From Neostapfia colusana (taxonomy: Eukaryota > Streptophyta > Magnoliopsida > Poales > Poaceae): a DNA stretch of 64,000 nt. The DNA lies in assembly GCA_030760725.1 (NCBI GenBank), contig JASWHV010000011.1, positions 80,143,765-80,207,764 on the forward strand. Direction: 5' to 3'. Of the stretch, positions 29,818 to 40,669 are shown piece after piece. The translations under genes were made by a program, and so were the position numbers. The notes under the pieces were generated by a model, which made no database searches, had not been told where the DNA came from, and saw only the letters and a list, made by a program, of their open reading frames with translations. Positions within the stretch are counted from its first letter, which is position 1. The number at the start of each line of letters is the position of its first letter.

Positions 29818-31597
29818 ATGAAGATGACGAAGCTTCCTTCTGCGGCAAGCTCTCCCTGCCCACGTTCACGACGAACGGTGACCAGCGGGGACTACGTCTT
29901 GACACACTCAGGACGGAGTGTGTCGGTGCAAGCTGGAAGCCAGCAGCAGACTCCGGCAGCGCAGACTCCAGCAAGCCCAAGATCTGCTGCAGCGCTGAGT
30001 GTCTCCCACGGGAACGCACTAGCTGCAGCACGAGTGCTACTGCACAATCCACCTGCTGGGGACGCGCCTCAGTCAGCGACCCAGCAGTGGATTCGTGACG
30101 TAGACCGTCTCATCGTCGCCGCCGCCAACCCTCAACTTTGGTGGGGACGACGTCCCAGTCAATCGTCTGTGTTGCTGGCGCGCACACCAACGGTTGACGG
30201 GCAGACGGCAGACTCCCGCTCCACCAGGCTCCCATCGGCGGACCTGAGGTCGGAGCTGGAACGACGCCACCTGGGCAAGGATGCCCGAATGGTCATCGAG
30301 CGACGGCGAGAAAGGCGTCGCAACCAAGAGGCCAGCGACAGCATGTCAACTGCCTCGACCCAGCCTGAGCCGCAGACGTTCGCTACGCGATCTCTGCCCC
30401 AGGCATACGCCACACAGCATATGCCCCAGCCATATGCCCTGCAAATGGTGCCCCCGGTCTATGGCGCAGCCTTGCCCATACCGGGGTACACGGTGCCGAC
30501 AGCGAACCAAGCGTTCGCGGCACCAACACCTGCAGCAACAGGAGCAGGATGTGCGGCCCTAGCGCCACACCTTCACTTCGCGAAGTGGCCGCACAAGTTC
30601 CGGCCGCACCTGCTCAAGAAGTACGATGGCAGCATCAACCCGGCGGAGTTCCTCCAGATCTACTCCCACCATCCTTGCTGCAGAAGGGGACAAGGCCGTT
30701 ATGGCCAACTACTTCCCCGTCGCCTTGACCGGCCCAGCTCGGTCTTCGCTCATGAATCTCCCCAAAGGTTCCATAACCTCCCGGGGAGAGCTCTGCCGGC
30801 AGTTCACCATGAACTTCGGCAGCTCCTACACCTGGCCTGGCACAGAGGTCGACCTCCATGCCATCCAATAACAACCTGAAGAGACGCTGCGCTCCTTCAT
30901 CCAGCGGTTCTCTCAGGTCCGGAACACCATCCCACATATCCAGAATGCTTCTGTAGTGGTGGCGTTCCGGCAGGGTGTACGGGATATAAAGATGCTCGAG
31001 AAGCTTGCGACCAGAGAAGTGCACGGCGTCTCAGAGCTCTTCAGCCTAGCGTACAAGTGCGCCAGGGCAGCAGAAGGGCAGAACTGGCACTCACAGCCGG
31101 CCTCCGAATCAGGAGGACATCCCGGATATGGCGCTGCTTCCCATGGAAGCAGCAAGAAGATCAAGAACCGGAGCGGTGGCAAGATGAAACCACCGACCGC
31201 AGCTCCCGTTGCTGCAGCAGCAGCACCCAGTGGAGCTCGGGGGCCACGCCCTGACAAGAGACAGTGACGGTCACCAGCTCCAGATGGTGACCAAGGCGAG
31301 CCGTGCCCCGTGCACAACACCAGCAGCCATACTGCTGCTGAGTGCCGGGAGATTCAGAAGCTCGCGGAGCGCTTCCGCAAGGGGAAGCAACCGCGTACTG
31401 ACGCCCCTCCTTTCCGTCAAAGGGAGGGCAAGCAGAAGGTCGACATCCAAGACAACGTCGACCACCAGGTGGAGTTCCAGGAGCCTCAGCGCGCCATGAA
31501 GGCGGTACACAACCATGAGGACTCCGGCTCCAGCGACGACGAGCGCCGGAAGACGCTCTACGTCATCTACGGTGGGTCCGCTGACCCCTCGTCCTGA
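29818..31597 (+). pseudogene. C1 Gag (Tat-type gypsy), decayed
   Basis: The start is taken at the ATG of MKMTKLPSAA, matching C2 at 51374. The N-terminal half is Ala, Pro and Arg rich. The capsid region follows (KYDGSINPAEFLQIY, GELCRQFTMNFGSSY and VVAFRQGVRDIKMLEKLA). A CHHC-type metal site, CPVHNTSSHTAAEC, lies at about 31304-31345. Lesions: a one-base insertion near 30665 changes frame, CAA to TAA at 30869, a TGA at 31265, and CGA to TGA at 31595. Several of these are C-to-T changes by comparison with C2. It is not translatable as one protein. Confidence 0.88.
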
Positions 31598-32353
31598 AGC
31601 GCACTCAAGACTCTGCGCCGAGCGGTAGCGTCGGTGGCTCCTCTCCCAAGTGCCGGGCCGCACCTCAAGTGGATGGGAACCCCCATCAGCTTCGATGCCA
31701 CCGACTGCCCCAGGAACATGGCTGGGGCCAGCCAACTACCGCTCTTGATAGCACCTACCATCGCCAACGTGAGGATGTACCACGTTCTGGTAGATGGCGG
31801 GGCTGGGTTGAACCTCATCAGCTATGCAGCTTTCCAGAAGCTGCAGATCCCGATGGCCAAGCTCACCCCATCGAGCCCGTTCTCAGGGGTAGGGCCGGGA
31901 CAAGTCATCCCCTACGGCAAAATCAGCCTTCGGGTGACCTTTGGGGCACCGGACAGCTATCGAACAGAGTACATTCTGTTCGACGTGGCGGAGATCGACC
32001 TCCCCTTCAACGCCATAATCGGCAGGCCAGCCCTGTACCGATTTGTGGAAGTAGCCCACTACGGCTACCTCGTCTTGAAGATGCCCACACCAACAGGCAT
32101 CCTCAAGATTCGTGGAGACCGCACTGCTGCAGTATCAGCCTTGGAGAAGCTCCAAGCACTTGGAACAGCCCGAGCACCAGCCCCTGGCGGTGCAGAACCG
32201 GGCCAGCTCCACCTGAGTGCATGCCACCGTACCTCGACCTCAGCACCCCACGTGCAACCCCTCGACGAGGGCAACGTCCCCCTAAAGGTCGTCCAAGTCG
32301 GCGCCGATGCGGCCCAGACCACCCGGTTAGCCGGGGGCCTGGACAGCAAATAG
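31598..32353 (+). pseudogene. C1 aspartic protease
   Basis: The frame is open from a TGA (31595-31597) to a TAG (32351-32353). The active site is LVDGGAGLNLIS near 31787-31822, with the DGG variant common in Tat-lineage elements. The C-terminal flap partner IIGRPALYRF and the HYGYLVLKMPTPTG block follow. It would cleave Gag-Pol. The closing TAG after GGLDSK is present at the same place in C2 (53923). Confidence 0.88.
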
Positions 32354-32659
32354 GAAGGCGTGCTCATCACCTTCCTCCGGCACAACGTCGACGTGTTTGC
32401 ATGGAAGCCGTTGCAGATGCCGGGGATCCCTAGGGAGGTGATCGAGCACCATATGAAGATCTTCCCTGACGCCAGGCCAGTCCAACAGAAGCCCCGCAAG
32501 CAGTCCATCGAGCGGCAGAACTTCATCTGAGAAGAAATCAAGAAGCTGCTGGACGCTGGCTTCATACGGGAAGTCCACCACCCCCGGTGGTTGGCGAACC
32601 CGTCGTTGTCCCGAAGGCCGGCGGGAAGCTCCGGATGTGCATCGATTACACCAGTCTCA
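32354..32659 (+). pseudogene. C1 RT N-terminal part, split by element B
   Basis: The RT fingers start with VDVFAWKPLQMPGIP, IEHHMKIFPDARP and KKLLDAGFIREVHHPRWLANP. A TGA at 32528 replaces an Arg codon of C2, and one base is missing near 32600. The sequence stops at CTCAATAAG, where element B inserted, and continues at 43711. Confidence 0.9.
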
Positions 32660-32664
32660 ATAAG

Positions 32665-35600
32665 CGTGACACCCTCATCTCTGGTTTCTGCATGTATTCA
32701 TATTCCATGTAGAGAAAAACATTTTAAAAGAAGAGGGGACAGAGAAATCATCAAATAGATACCCGGTAAGAGCCGGATCCAGTTCACAGAAAGCGCCGAA
32801 GACTACTTACCGCGGCCGCTAGCCACGTGGCGTGTTCGGAGCTCGTCCCTGCGAAGTGGGGAGAGGTCCGTCGCTAAAATGGCTACGTGGCAGGTTCGGG
32901 GCTCATCTCCACAAAAGGGGAGAGGTCCGACCCTGTGGGACACGTGTTGCCCTCGGAGCTAGCCTCTGCGGAAGAAGCAAAGGCATTTTCTGCAGGACAC
33001 ATGTCACCTTCGGAGCTAGTCATCACGGAAATCAGAGGACCAGTCGCACGGGAAATGTGTCGATCTCGGAGCTCACCTCCGAGATGTCCGGTTCTATCGA
33101 ACACGTGTCGCCACTAGAGCCTATCTCCGGGAGGTCCGACACTGTTGGAAACGTGTCGACCTTGGAGTACGTCTCTAAGGAAAGAAGGAATGACCGGCAC
33201 TAACACGTGGCTTGCACGGAGCTCACCTCCGAAGAAGAGGGAAGTCTTGCTCGCTTGACACGCGGCACCACCGGAGCTCGTCTCTGCGGAAAAGGAGATA
33301 CCAGGCCCCGGAGGACACGTGGAGTTTCCGGAGCTCATCACCGCGGAGGTAACGAGTTCTGGAGCGGTTTTTACTCGTAAGAATACCAGTACATAAATGA
33401 AACCAACCTGAATTCCACAACGTTACCGCACCAAATCAACCAAAGATAAGTTGCAAGATTCAACGACAAATTGAATAGGACTTTATTCGGGATACAATCA
33501 GATTAGGACTCTTCTCTTCCCGATTATAAATAGAACCCAGAACCTCTGGCCGAAACCACAAACTTCTTTTCCAACTCCTGAGCCGACTACTTAGAGCCCT
33601 AAGTCCCAACCCGCCGAGTAGACCATCGCTAAAGTGCAGCAAGGAAGATCGCCGGAGAAAGCCCAATGATCTGAGGAGAACCTCGAGACTGAGAAGAACG
33701 TAAGGTAGGTCTCCAATACCACCTTACAACATCGTTGTGTTCTTTTTGCATCTGTTCGTTGATTCCTTTCTAACAGAAGCCTTCTCATGGACATATCACT
33801 TAATGATCAGGTTGATCTAAAAGACAAGATCATCGCCACGTCCACCTTTGATCCGAACACCCCTGTTCATCATAAAATCTATGCAAGCCATACAAGAACA
33901 CGTACAAACCGATCTAATAAACCAAATCATAGGATAGCATGCATATGCATTATCGCATCTAGTTTTAGGTTTGTGCATGATATTGACTGCTTGTATGCAC
34001 ATAATCCTACATAGCAGGACAAGCTCAGGGAGCTGTCTACGACGAACTGCAGCAACAAGGTTTTGAGATCCAAGAACAACCGGAACCGCAAGAACAAGGC
34101 AAGTGCTCCTTGACCATATTGATCCTATGTTTTGGGTGAAACTGTTTTGTTTTGCGAAAAGGTGTGTGTGCCGAGTCAAACATGATGGGAAACCCTTTTA
34201 TAGGAGTTTACTAGCTTTGGTTAAACCACCCTTGTCGCCAGGGAAGTTTATGAGTCGGGTACGGATTTTGTTTTATGCTTCGCTGAGTCCATGGGATTGG
34301 GAAGCGAGATAGATGTGTCTAGCTAACTGCACTCGTAATGATATGAGAAACTGATGATGTTAATGAACGTGGATCGGAGGGAGATCTAGGCAAGCATGAG
34401 TCTGTGAATGAGGTAGCATGAGATGGTGGTTTACTTGCCGTAGTTCTAAGGACCGATTCATGCATGCACATGCCAGGATAACAGTGCCACCACAAGGCCA
34501 AGTATGGGTGCGGCTTAGCTGAGTAATTAGGTAAGTTGCTAGAGTGTTATGGATTGTGGAAGGCGTGGGGAATGGGAGTCGAGTGAGGACTGCCCAGGGA
34601 ACTGCATGGCACAAGAGGGGGCCCGTGGGTGGGAGAATTGGAGAATCTAGCCTGCCGGTGAAACCTTAGTGAGTCCATACATCTAGTAACCCCTTTGTAA
34701 AGGCTATTTTGTGATCTCTTGACCATACACCGATGGTTGTGTACTGGTATAATGGAGGTTCTGCAGTCGCCGACGGGTGACGAAATCACAAACTTGTGGG
34801 TAAAGAGGTGCAAACTCTGCAGAGTCTAAAACTATCATGATAGCCGAGCTTACGGTCATGAGCACCTAGCTAAACTGCCATGATTAGTTGGGATGGTTAA
34901 TGGGATGGTTCTTGGTTATGGTTATTGTTTTTGGTTATGATTTTGGTTTTGGGACTGTTGAGTTCGGGTGTCAAGATGGTTGCATGACTGTTGAGTCGTG
35001 ACAATGAGATGGGTCTCGGTATGAGGCAAAGTTGTTTATGAGATGAGATGGTAGCGAATACGGGAAGGTATTTGTGAGATGGTAGCAAATACGAGGAGGT
35101 ATTCGTGAGTAGGAATGAAGTTGGTTAATGTTCGGGTGGAACATGGAAAGTGATGAAGGTATGTTGGTAATTCAATACATGCTGGGATTACATTCATCTA
35201 AAGTTAAGTTGCTGTTTTATCATGGTTTTATAAATCTGCTTTTCTGCAAATGAGCCTTTTTATACCTACCTTGTTATGAGATACATATCATATTTTTCCA
35301 GCACTTGCTGAGTACATCATTATACTCAAACTTGCATTATTATTTCGTCATCAGCAGCAAGAGGAGACTACTATGAAGACCAAGTGGAGCATTAAGGCGT
35401 GTGATCTATTCTCAACCTTGCCTGTGGAGGGAGTAGGGATAGAGCCACTTCTGCTTAGATTTGCTTCTGCATTAGTCAAATCGCTTCCGCATTAGAATAA
35501 AGACTTCCTCTGCATAGAAATAAGACTTCCGCTATGAACGTGAGTCCAAGACTCATGAGATATTGTAATAAACTCTGTTATTCGTGGTAATATATAATAT

Positions 35601-35705
35601 GAATTCAGTTTGTGGAACATATGTGTATGTGTGATGAACATCCTGGGCACACATATGCATTAGTTCTCGGTTCCGTGGTTTTTCCATAGAATTGAGTGTG
35701 TCACG
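32665..35705 (+). repeat. Element B 5-prime LTR
   Basis: The first base is C where the other LTR has T (CGTGACACCC versus TGTGACACCC), and the last base is G instead of A. The promoter TATAAATAG is at 33525-33533. The repeat array at 32820-33350 lies in U3. Confidence 0.94.
32820..33350 (+). repeat. Tandem array of about ten 55-bp units with ACGTG boxes in LTR B
   Basis: ACGTG-type boxes occur at about 32824, 32884, 32939, 32995, 33051, 33099, 33150, 33203, 33258 and 33315, roughly 48-60 bp apart. Most are followed by CGGAGCTC 5-12 bp later. The array ends about 180 bp upstream of the TATA box. A matching array is at 40825-41355 in the other LTR. Confidence 0.88.
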
Positions 35706-36166
35706 GATTGGTATCAGAGCCACGGGTTAACAGTAGGTTACACGCCTAGATAGAAACCTTAGATTGATATTAGAGACATGGGTTAACAGTAGATTACACC
35801 CCTAAATAGGAGACATAGATTGGTATTGGACACAGATTGGTAGTTAAGCTACGCTGACCAAAGGAAGCACCCTAGGACGCTTAAATTGGCCTTGAAACCA
35901 CCTTGGCATAGGGAACCATCCTTGAATAGGAGTTGTGTGAGCCCTTGTGATGATTGTTTGAGATTATACGCTTAGTGTGAGTTGTGGGACGTCTCAAAAT
36001 GTTGTCCATATCCACACGTAAGAAGAAAGAGGTGTGAGATGTTTCGGCACTTGATCACATCCTCATATGGGCTAATATATATATAGACCAACTCACCTTG
36101 ATGCATATAGTTGAGGGAATCTACCTAACCTTCTAACATTCTATTCTATTTCGATCTCTCTCACAG
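35706..36166 (+). other. Element B primer binding site and leader
   Basis: TTGGTATCAGAGCCACGG (35708-35725) complements the initiator Met tRNA. The remaining leader contains a short imperfect repeat (GGGTTAACAGTAG, near 35724 and 35781) and no credible gene. Confidence 0.88.
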
Positions 36167-37330
36167 ATGGTGAGAGGAAACGCCGGCCGAAGGAATGTCC
36201 GTGACAACCAAGAGGATGATCACGAGGAAGTTCCTGTTAACTTCGGAGCTGGCGAGAACAATCTGGAAAGGTTGATGGCCATGCAAAACCAGCTTATGCA
36301 AACCATGATCCAAACTTTGGGTCAGTTGCAGGCCAACCACAACCCCGTTCCGGCACCACCGCCACATCCACCGCCGGCTCATAACAGGTTAGGAGAGTTC
36401 ATGAGGATTCGACCACCCACCTTTGCTCAAGCTAGTGACCCCATGGAGGCCGACAACTGGTTGAAATCCATGGAGAAGAAGCTTGCCATAGTGCAGTGCA
36501 ATGACCGAGAGAAGGTTCTCTTCATGTCGCACCAACTTATGGGAGCCGCTGCTGACTGGTGGGATGCCCTGAGCAACGCTCATGCCAACCCGGAGACGAT
36601 CACTTGGACTGAGTTCAAGGAAAGTTTCCGCTCTCATTACATCCCTGCTGGTGTAATGATGCTCAAGAGGTAGGAGTTTGAAGGTCTGCTCCAAGGACAG
36701 AGAAGTGTGAATGAGTACCTCAACAAGTTCATACAATTGTCCCGGTATGCCCCCGAAGATGTCAACTCAGACCAGAGGAAGCAGTACCTGTTCATGAGAG
36801 GGTTGAACAATGAGATCCAGGTTTAGCTCCTCAACAATGACTACGTAAGCTTCCAGAAGCTGGTTGACAAGGCCATAGTGGTTGAAAACAAGATCCGAGA
36901 GATCGAGCGAGAGTGCAAGAGGAAGATGCCATACCAGCCTCAAGGGAGCAACGTACGACCTCGGTACATGCCCCCTGCACCGCAGTATGGATCAACCACT
37001 CCTGCATACCGCCCTGGTCAGCCACCACAGCAACAATTCGTTGCACCAGCACCTCGCGTGCCCATGCCTCCTGCGCCCCAACCTAACAATGGCGCTCTTG
37101 TTCAAAACCCCCGCCCCAACGTACCTGCTGCCGTAGGCAATAGGGCATGCTTTGCATGTGGGGAGATAGGACACTTCGCGAACCAGTTCCCGAGGAGAGG
37201 CCCTGGACAGCAAGGCAACGTGCCCAAGAACCCGCGACCGAACGGAGGGGACAATCAAGAAAACCGCGGACAACAGAACTATGCTCGCGGCAACGTGAAC
37301 CATGTCTCTGCTGAGGAAGCACAACAGGCT
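36167..37330 (+). pseudogene. Element B Gag
   Basis: It starts at ATG 36167 (MVRGNAGRRNVRDNQ). The retrotransposon gag core is clear: FMRIRPPTFAQASDP, NWLKSMEKKLAIVQC, GAAADWWDAL and FKESFRSHYIP. A TAG at 36671 interrupts the conserved EFEGL block and a second TAG at 36824 falls after NNEIQV; both look like CAG codons changed by C-to-T. The frame then runs through a Pro and Gln rich spacer to a zinc knuckle near 37150, CFACGEIGHFANQF. There the last cysteine is replaced by phenylalanine, so metal binding should be lost. Confidence 0.9.
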
Positions 37331-37735
37331 GAGGACGTCATAATTGGTATGTTCCTTGCCAACTCCAACCCAGCCACCATCTTATTTGATTCTGGAGCAT
37401 CACATTCCTTCATATCATCCAAATATGTTGTCAAACATCATCTATCCGTATCCCACTTAGAGTGTGCTATGTTAGTTAATTCTCCCGGTGGAGAGATGAG
37501 GACTAATATAGTATGTCCGAAAGTAAGCCTTAAAATAAGGGGGGTAGACTTCCTTGCCAACCTTATTGTCTTGGACTCCCAAGGGATTGACATAATACTC
37601 GGGATGGATTGGTTATGTAAGCACAACGGGGTAATCCAATGTGCTGAAAGAAGCGTGCAGTTGACAAATGAGCACGGCATCCGTGTCGAGTCAGCCCAAC
37701 AAACCACTGAAAAGGCAAATTTGAACCACGTTGAA
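37331..37735 (+). CDS. Element B aspartic protease domain
   Basis: This is part of the open frame 36878-38476. The catalytic motif ILFDSGASHSFISS lies at about 37379-37420, and the second-lobe segment DIILGMDWLCKHNG at about 37587-37630. It is homologous to the minus-strand fragment at 6700-6999. The domain itself appears intact, but it depends on a gag with stops. Confidence 0.88.
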
Positions 37736-39109
37736 GGAGCAACATTGGACAGCATTCCAGTGGTTCAGGAGTTTTCGGACGTGTTCCTGGAAGAGCTTCC
37801 AGGTATGCCACCTGACCGGGACATTGAGTTTGCCATTGATTTAGTACCCGGAACTACACCCATAGCCAAGAGACCCTATAGGATGCCCGTCAATGAACTA
37901 GTAGAACTCAATAAGCAAATTCAAGAGCAGTTGGAGAAGGGTTTTATACGACCAAGATCGTCACCATGGGGAGCTCCTATGCTCTTCGTAGACAAGAAGG
38001 ATGGAACCCGAAGGATGTGCGTGGACTATAGGTCTCTCAACGAGGTAACAATTAAGAACAAATACCCTCTGCCCCGTATAGAAGACCTATTCGACCAAAT
38101 GAAAGGAGCCCGAGTGTTCTCCAAGATTGATCTTCGGTCGGCAAACTTCCAGCTAAAGATTAAGCCCTCCGATATACCCAAGACAGCCTTTCGAACATGG
38201 TATGGTTCGTACGAATATACCGTCATGTCTTTTGGGTTGACCAATGCACCCGCATACTTCATGTACCTTATGAACAAGGTTTTCATGGAGTACTTGGACA
38301 AGTTCATCATGGTTTTCATCGACGACATTATGGTGTATTCAAAAAGTGAGGAGGAGCATGAAGAACATTTGGAATTGACCTTGCAGAAATTGCGTGAGCA
38401 TCAATTGTATGCCAATCTTAACAAGTGTCAATTTTGGCTAAAGGAAATATCTTTCCTAGGCCACATTATCTCCTAGGAAGGGGTATCGGTTGATCCCGGA
38501 AAAGTAAGAGATGTTCTGAAGTGGGACCAACCGCAGAGCGTGAGGGATATTCGGAGTTTTCTTGGGATGGCTGGATACTATCGATGCTTCATTAAAGACT
38601 TCTCTAAAATAGCAAAGCCTATGACAGAGTTGCTAATGAAGGGAAAAGTCTTCCAATGGACACCAGCCTGCCAAGAAAGTTTTGAGGAACTCAAGAAAAG
38701 GCTAACCACAACACCGGTTCTGGTATTGCCAGACGTAAGCAAGAGCTTTGACATATATTGTGACGCATCCAGACAGGGGCTTGGATGTGTGCTCATGCAA
38801 GAAGGACAAGTGGTAGCCTATGCCTCACGACAATTAAAGAAGCACGAGCTTAATCATCCTACACATGACTTGGAGCTAGCAGCAGTAGTGCATGCATTGA
38901 AGATTTGGAGACATTATATCCTTGGTCATCGATGTGATATCTATACGGATCACAAAAGCCTCAAGTACATATTTATACAAACGGACTTGAATTTGAGGCA
39001 ACGTCGACGGTTGGAACTCATCAAGGATTACGATGTTGGAATCAACTACCACCCTGGGAAGGCCAATGTAGTAGCTGATGCATTGAGCCGAAAGGGAGCA
39101 TGTCACCAA
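37736..39109 (+). pseudogene. Element B reverse transcriptase and RNase H
   Basis: RT motifs: PYRMPVNELVELNKQI, WGAPMLFVDKKDG, VFSKIDLRSANFQL, FRTWYGSYEYTVMSFG, and catalytic FIDD at 38315-38326. A TAG at 38474-38476 truncates the frame after FLGHIIS; the RT thumb and connection continue beyond it. RNase H has YCDASRQGLGCVLM (first Asp present), HDLELAAVVHALKIW and YTDHKSLKYIF, ending near the HPGKANVVADALSRK block. Confidence 0.9.
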
Positions 39110-40657
39110 CTCACGGTTCGGGAGCTACCACCCGAACTACCCAAGGAGTTCGAATGGTTACACCTCGGATTCTTGAACAACATGGAAATAATGGAAATCC
39201 ACTCCTCATTGGAGCAAGAAATAAGAGATGGCCAAGCAACGGATGGGGAGATCAAGGAAAGAATCCGACAAGGAATAGAGAAAGATTTCAAGGGGGATGA
39301 GAAGAGTACGCTTTGGCTAGGAAAAAGGATTTGTGTGCCTAACATAAAACACCTCCGCGACATGATATTGAAGGAGGCACACGATTCACCCTATTCCATA
39401 CATCCCGGAAGTACCAAAATGTACAAGGACTTGAAAACTTGTTATTGGTGGGATGGTATGAAGAGGGATATAGCCGAATACGTTGCCCTATGCGATACGT
39501 GCCAACGGGTGAAGGCCGAACATCAAAAACCTGCTGGATTGTTGCAACCCTTGAAAGTACCCGAATGGAAGTGGGAGGACATCAGTATGGATTTCATCGT
39601 CGGATTGCCACGTACTCAGTCGGGTTAGGACTCCATCTGGGTCATCGTGGACCGATTGACGAAAACCGCCCGTTTTCTCCCCGTAAGGGCCAATTACAAC
39701 GTTGCACAATTAGCCGAGTTGTACATGGAGCAGATCGTGTGCCGTCACGGAGTTCCGAAAAAGAATAGTCTCAGATCGAGGTTCTCAGTTTACCTCTAGA
39801 TTTTGGAGGAAGCTGCAGAAAGCCATGGGTACACGACTGGATTTTAGCTCCGCCTATCACCCACAAACCGATGAACAAACCGAAAGGACAAACCAAATTT
39901 TGGTGGACATGTTGAGAGCTTGCGCCTTGAAACGTGGGCGTAGTTGGGATAGGAGTTTACCGTATGCCGAATTCTCCTATAACAACAGCTATCAAGCTAG
40001 CTTGAAGATGTCGCCTTTCGAAGCATTATATGGTAGACGGTGTAGAACGCCGCTGTTTTGGAACGAGACCGGAGAAAACCAGGTGTTTGGACCCGAAGTA
40101 CTACAAGAAGCTAAAAAGCATGTCCAAACGGTACGGGAGAACTTAAAGGCTGCTCAGTCACGACAGAAAGGCTATGCGGACAATAGGTGTAGGAAGTTGA
40201 CCTTCGAAGTAGGAGACTTCATATACCTTAAGGTATCGCCTATCCGGGGCCAACAACGTTTCAACGTCAAAGGCAAGCTAGCACCTCACTACATCGGACC
40301 ATTTAAGATTTTGGACAAGCGAGGAGAAGTAGCCTATCAACTAGAGCTCCCAATCCACCTCTCCGACGTACATGACGTGTTTCATGTATCCCAACTCAAG
40401 AAATGCTTGAAAGTACCAGAGGAACAAGTATCAATGGGAGAGCTTGAACTTCAAGATGACCTGATTATGCGGAACACCCTGTCCGAATCTTGGACGTAAA
40501 AGAAAGGGTCACCCGGAACAAGGTGATTCGATGGTACAAGGTACAATGGAGCCATCACACAGAAGCTGAAGCCACATGGGAGCGTGAAGAGGATGTCAAG
40601 GCAGAATTTCCCCATCTATTCTCTACCAACGAATCTCGAGGGAGAGATTCAAATTAA
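39110..40657 (+). pseudogene. Element B integrase with C-terminal chromodomain
   Basis: The HHCC finger (HPGSTKMYKDL and CDTCQRVKAEHQKP) is followed by the core with MDFIVGLP. A TAG at 39626 then replaces the expected Tyr. A one-base insertion near 39768 shifts the frame before SDRGSQFTS, and the frame is open again from 39825 (HPQTDEQTERTNQ, giving the catalytic E). The GPFKILDKRGEVAYQLELP and VFHVSQLKKCL blocks mark the C-terminal region. After one more frameshift near 40485 a chromodomain-like tail follows (VTRNKVIRWYKVQW and EATWEREED), ending at TAA 40655-40657. Chromodomains direct this lineage to heterochromatin. Confidence 0.88.
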
Positions 40658-40667
40658 GGGGGGTAGA
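40656..40667 (+). promoter_or_regulatory. Element B polypurine tract
   Basis: AAGGGGGGTAG lies directly before the 3-prime LTR start at 40670. It is the expected primer for plus-strand DNA synthesis and overlaps the end of the chromodomain frame. Confidence 0.88.
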
Positions 40668-40669
40668 TT

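Noticed and set aside
29769..30879. Host gene encoding an Ala/Arg/Pro-rich protein
   Set aside because: It follows an LTR and primer site, repeats in C2 and C3, and carries Gag capsid blocks.
33591..34813. ORFs inside the element B LTRs (for example 33817-34179 minus, present in both LTRs)
   Set aside because: Both LTR copies carry them only because they are recent duplicates. No domain or start context supports translation.
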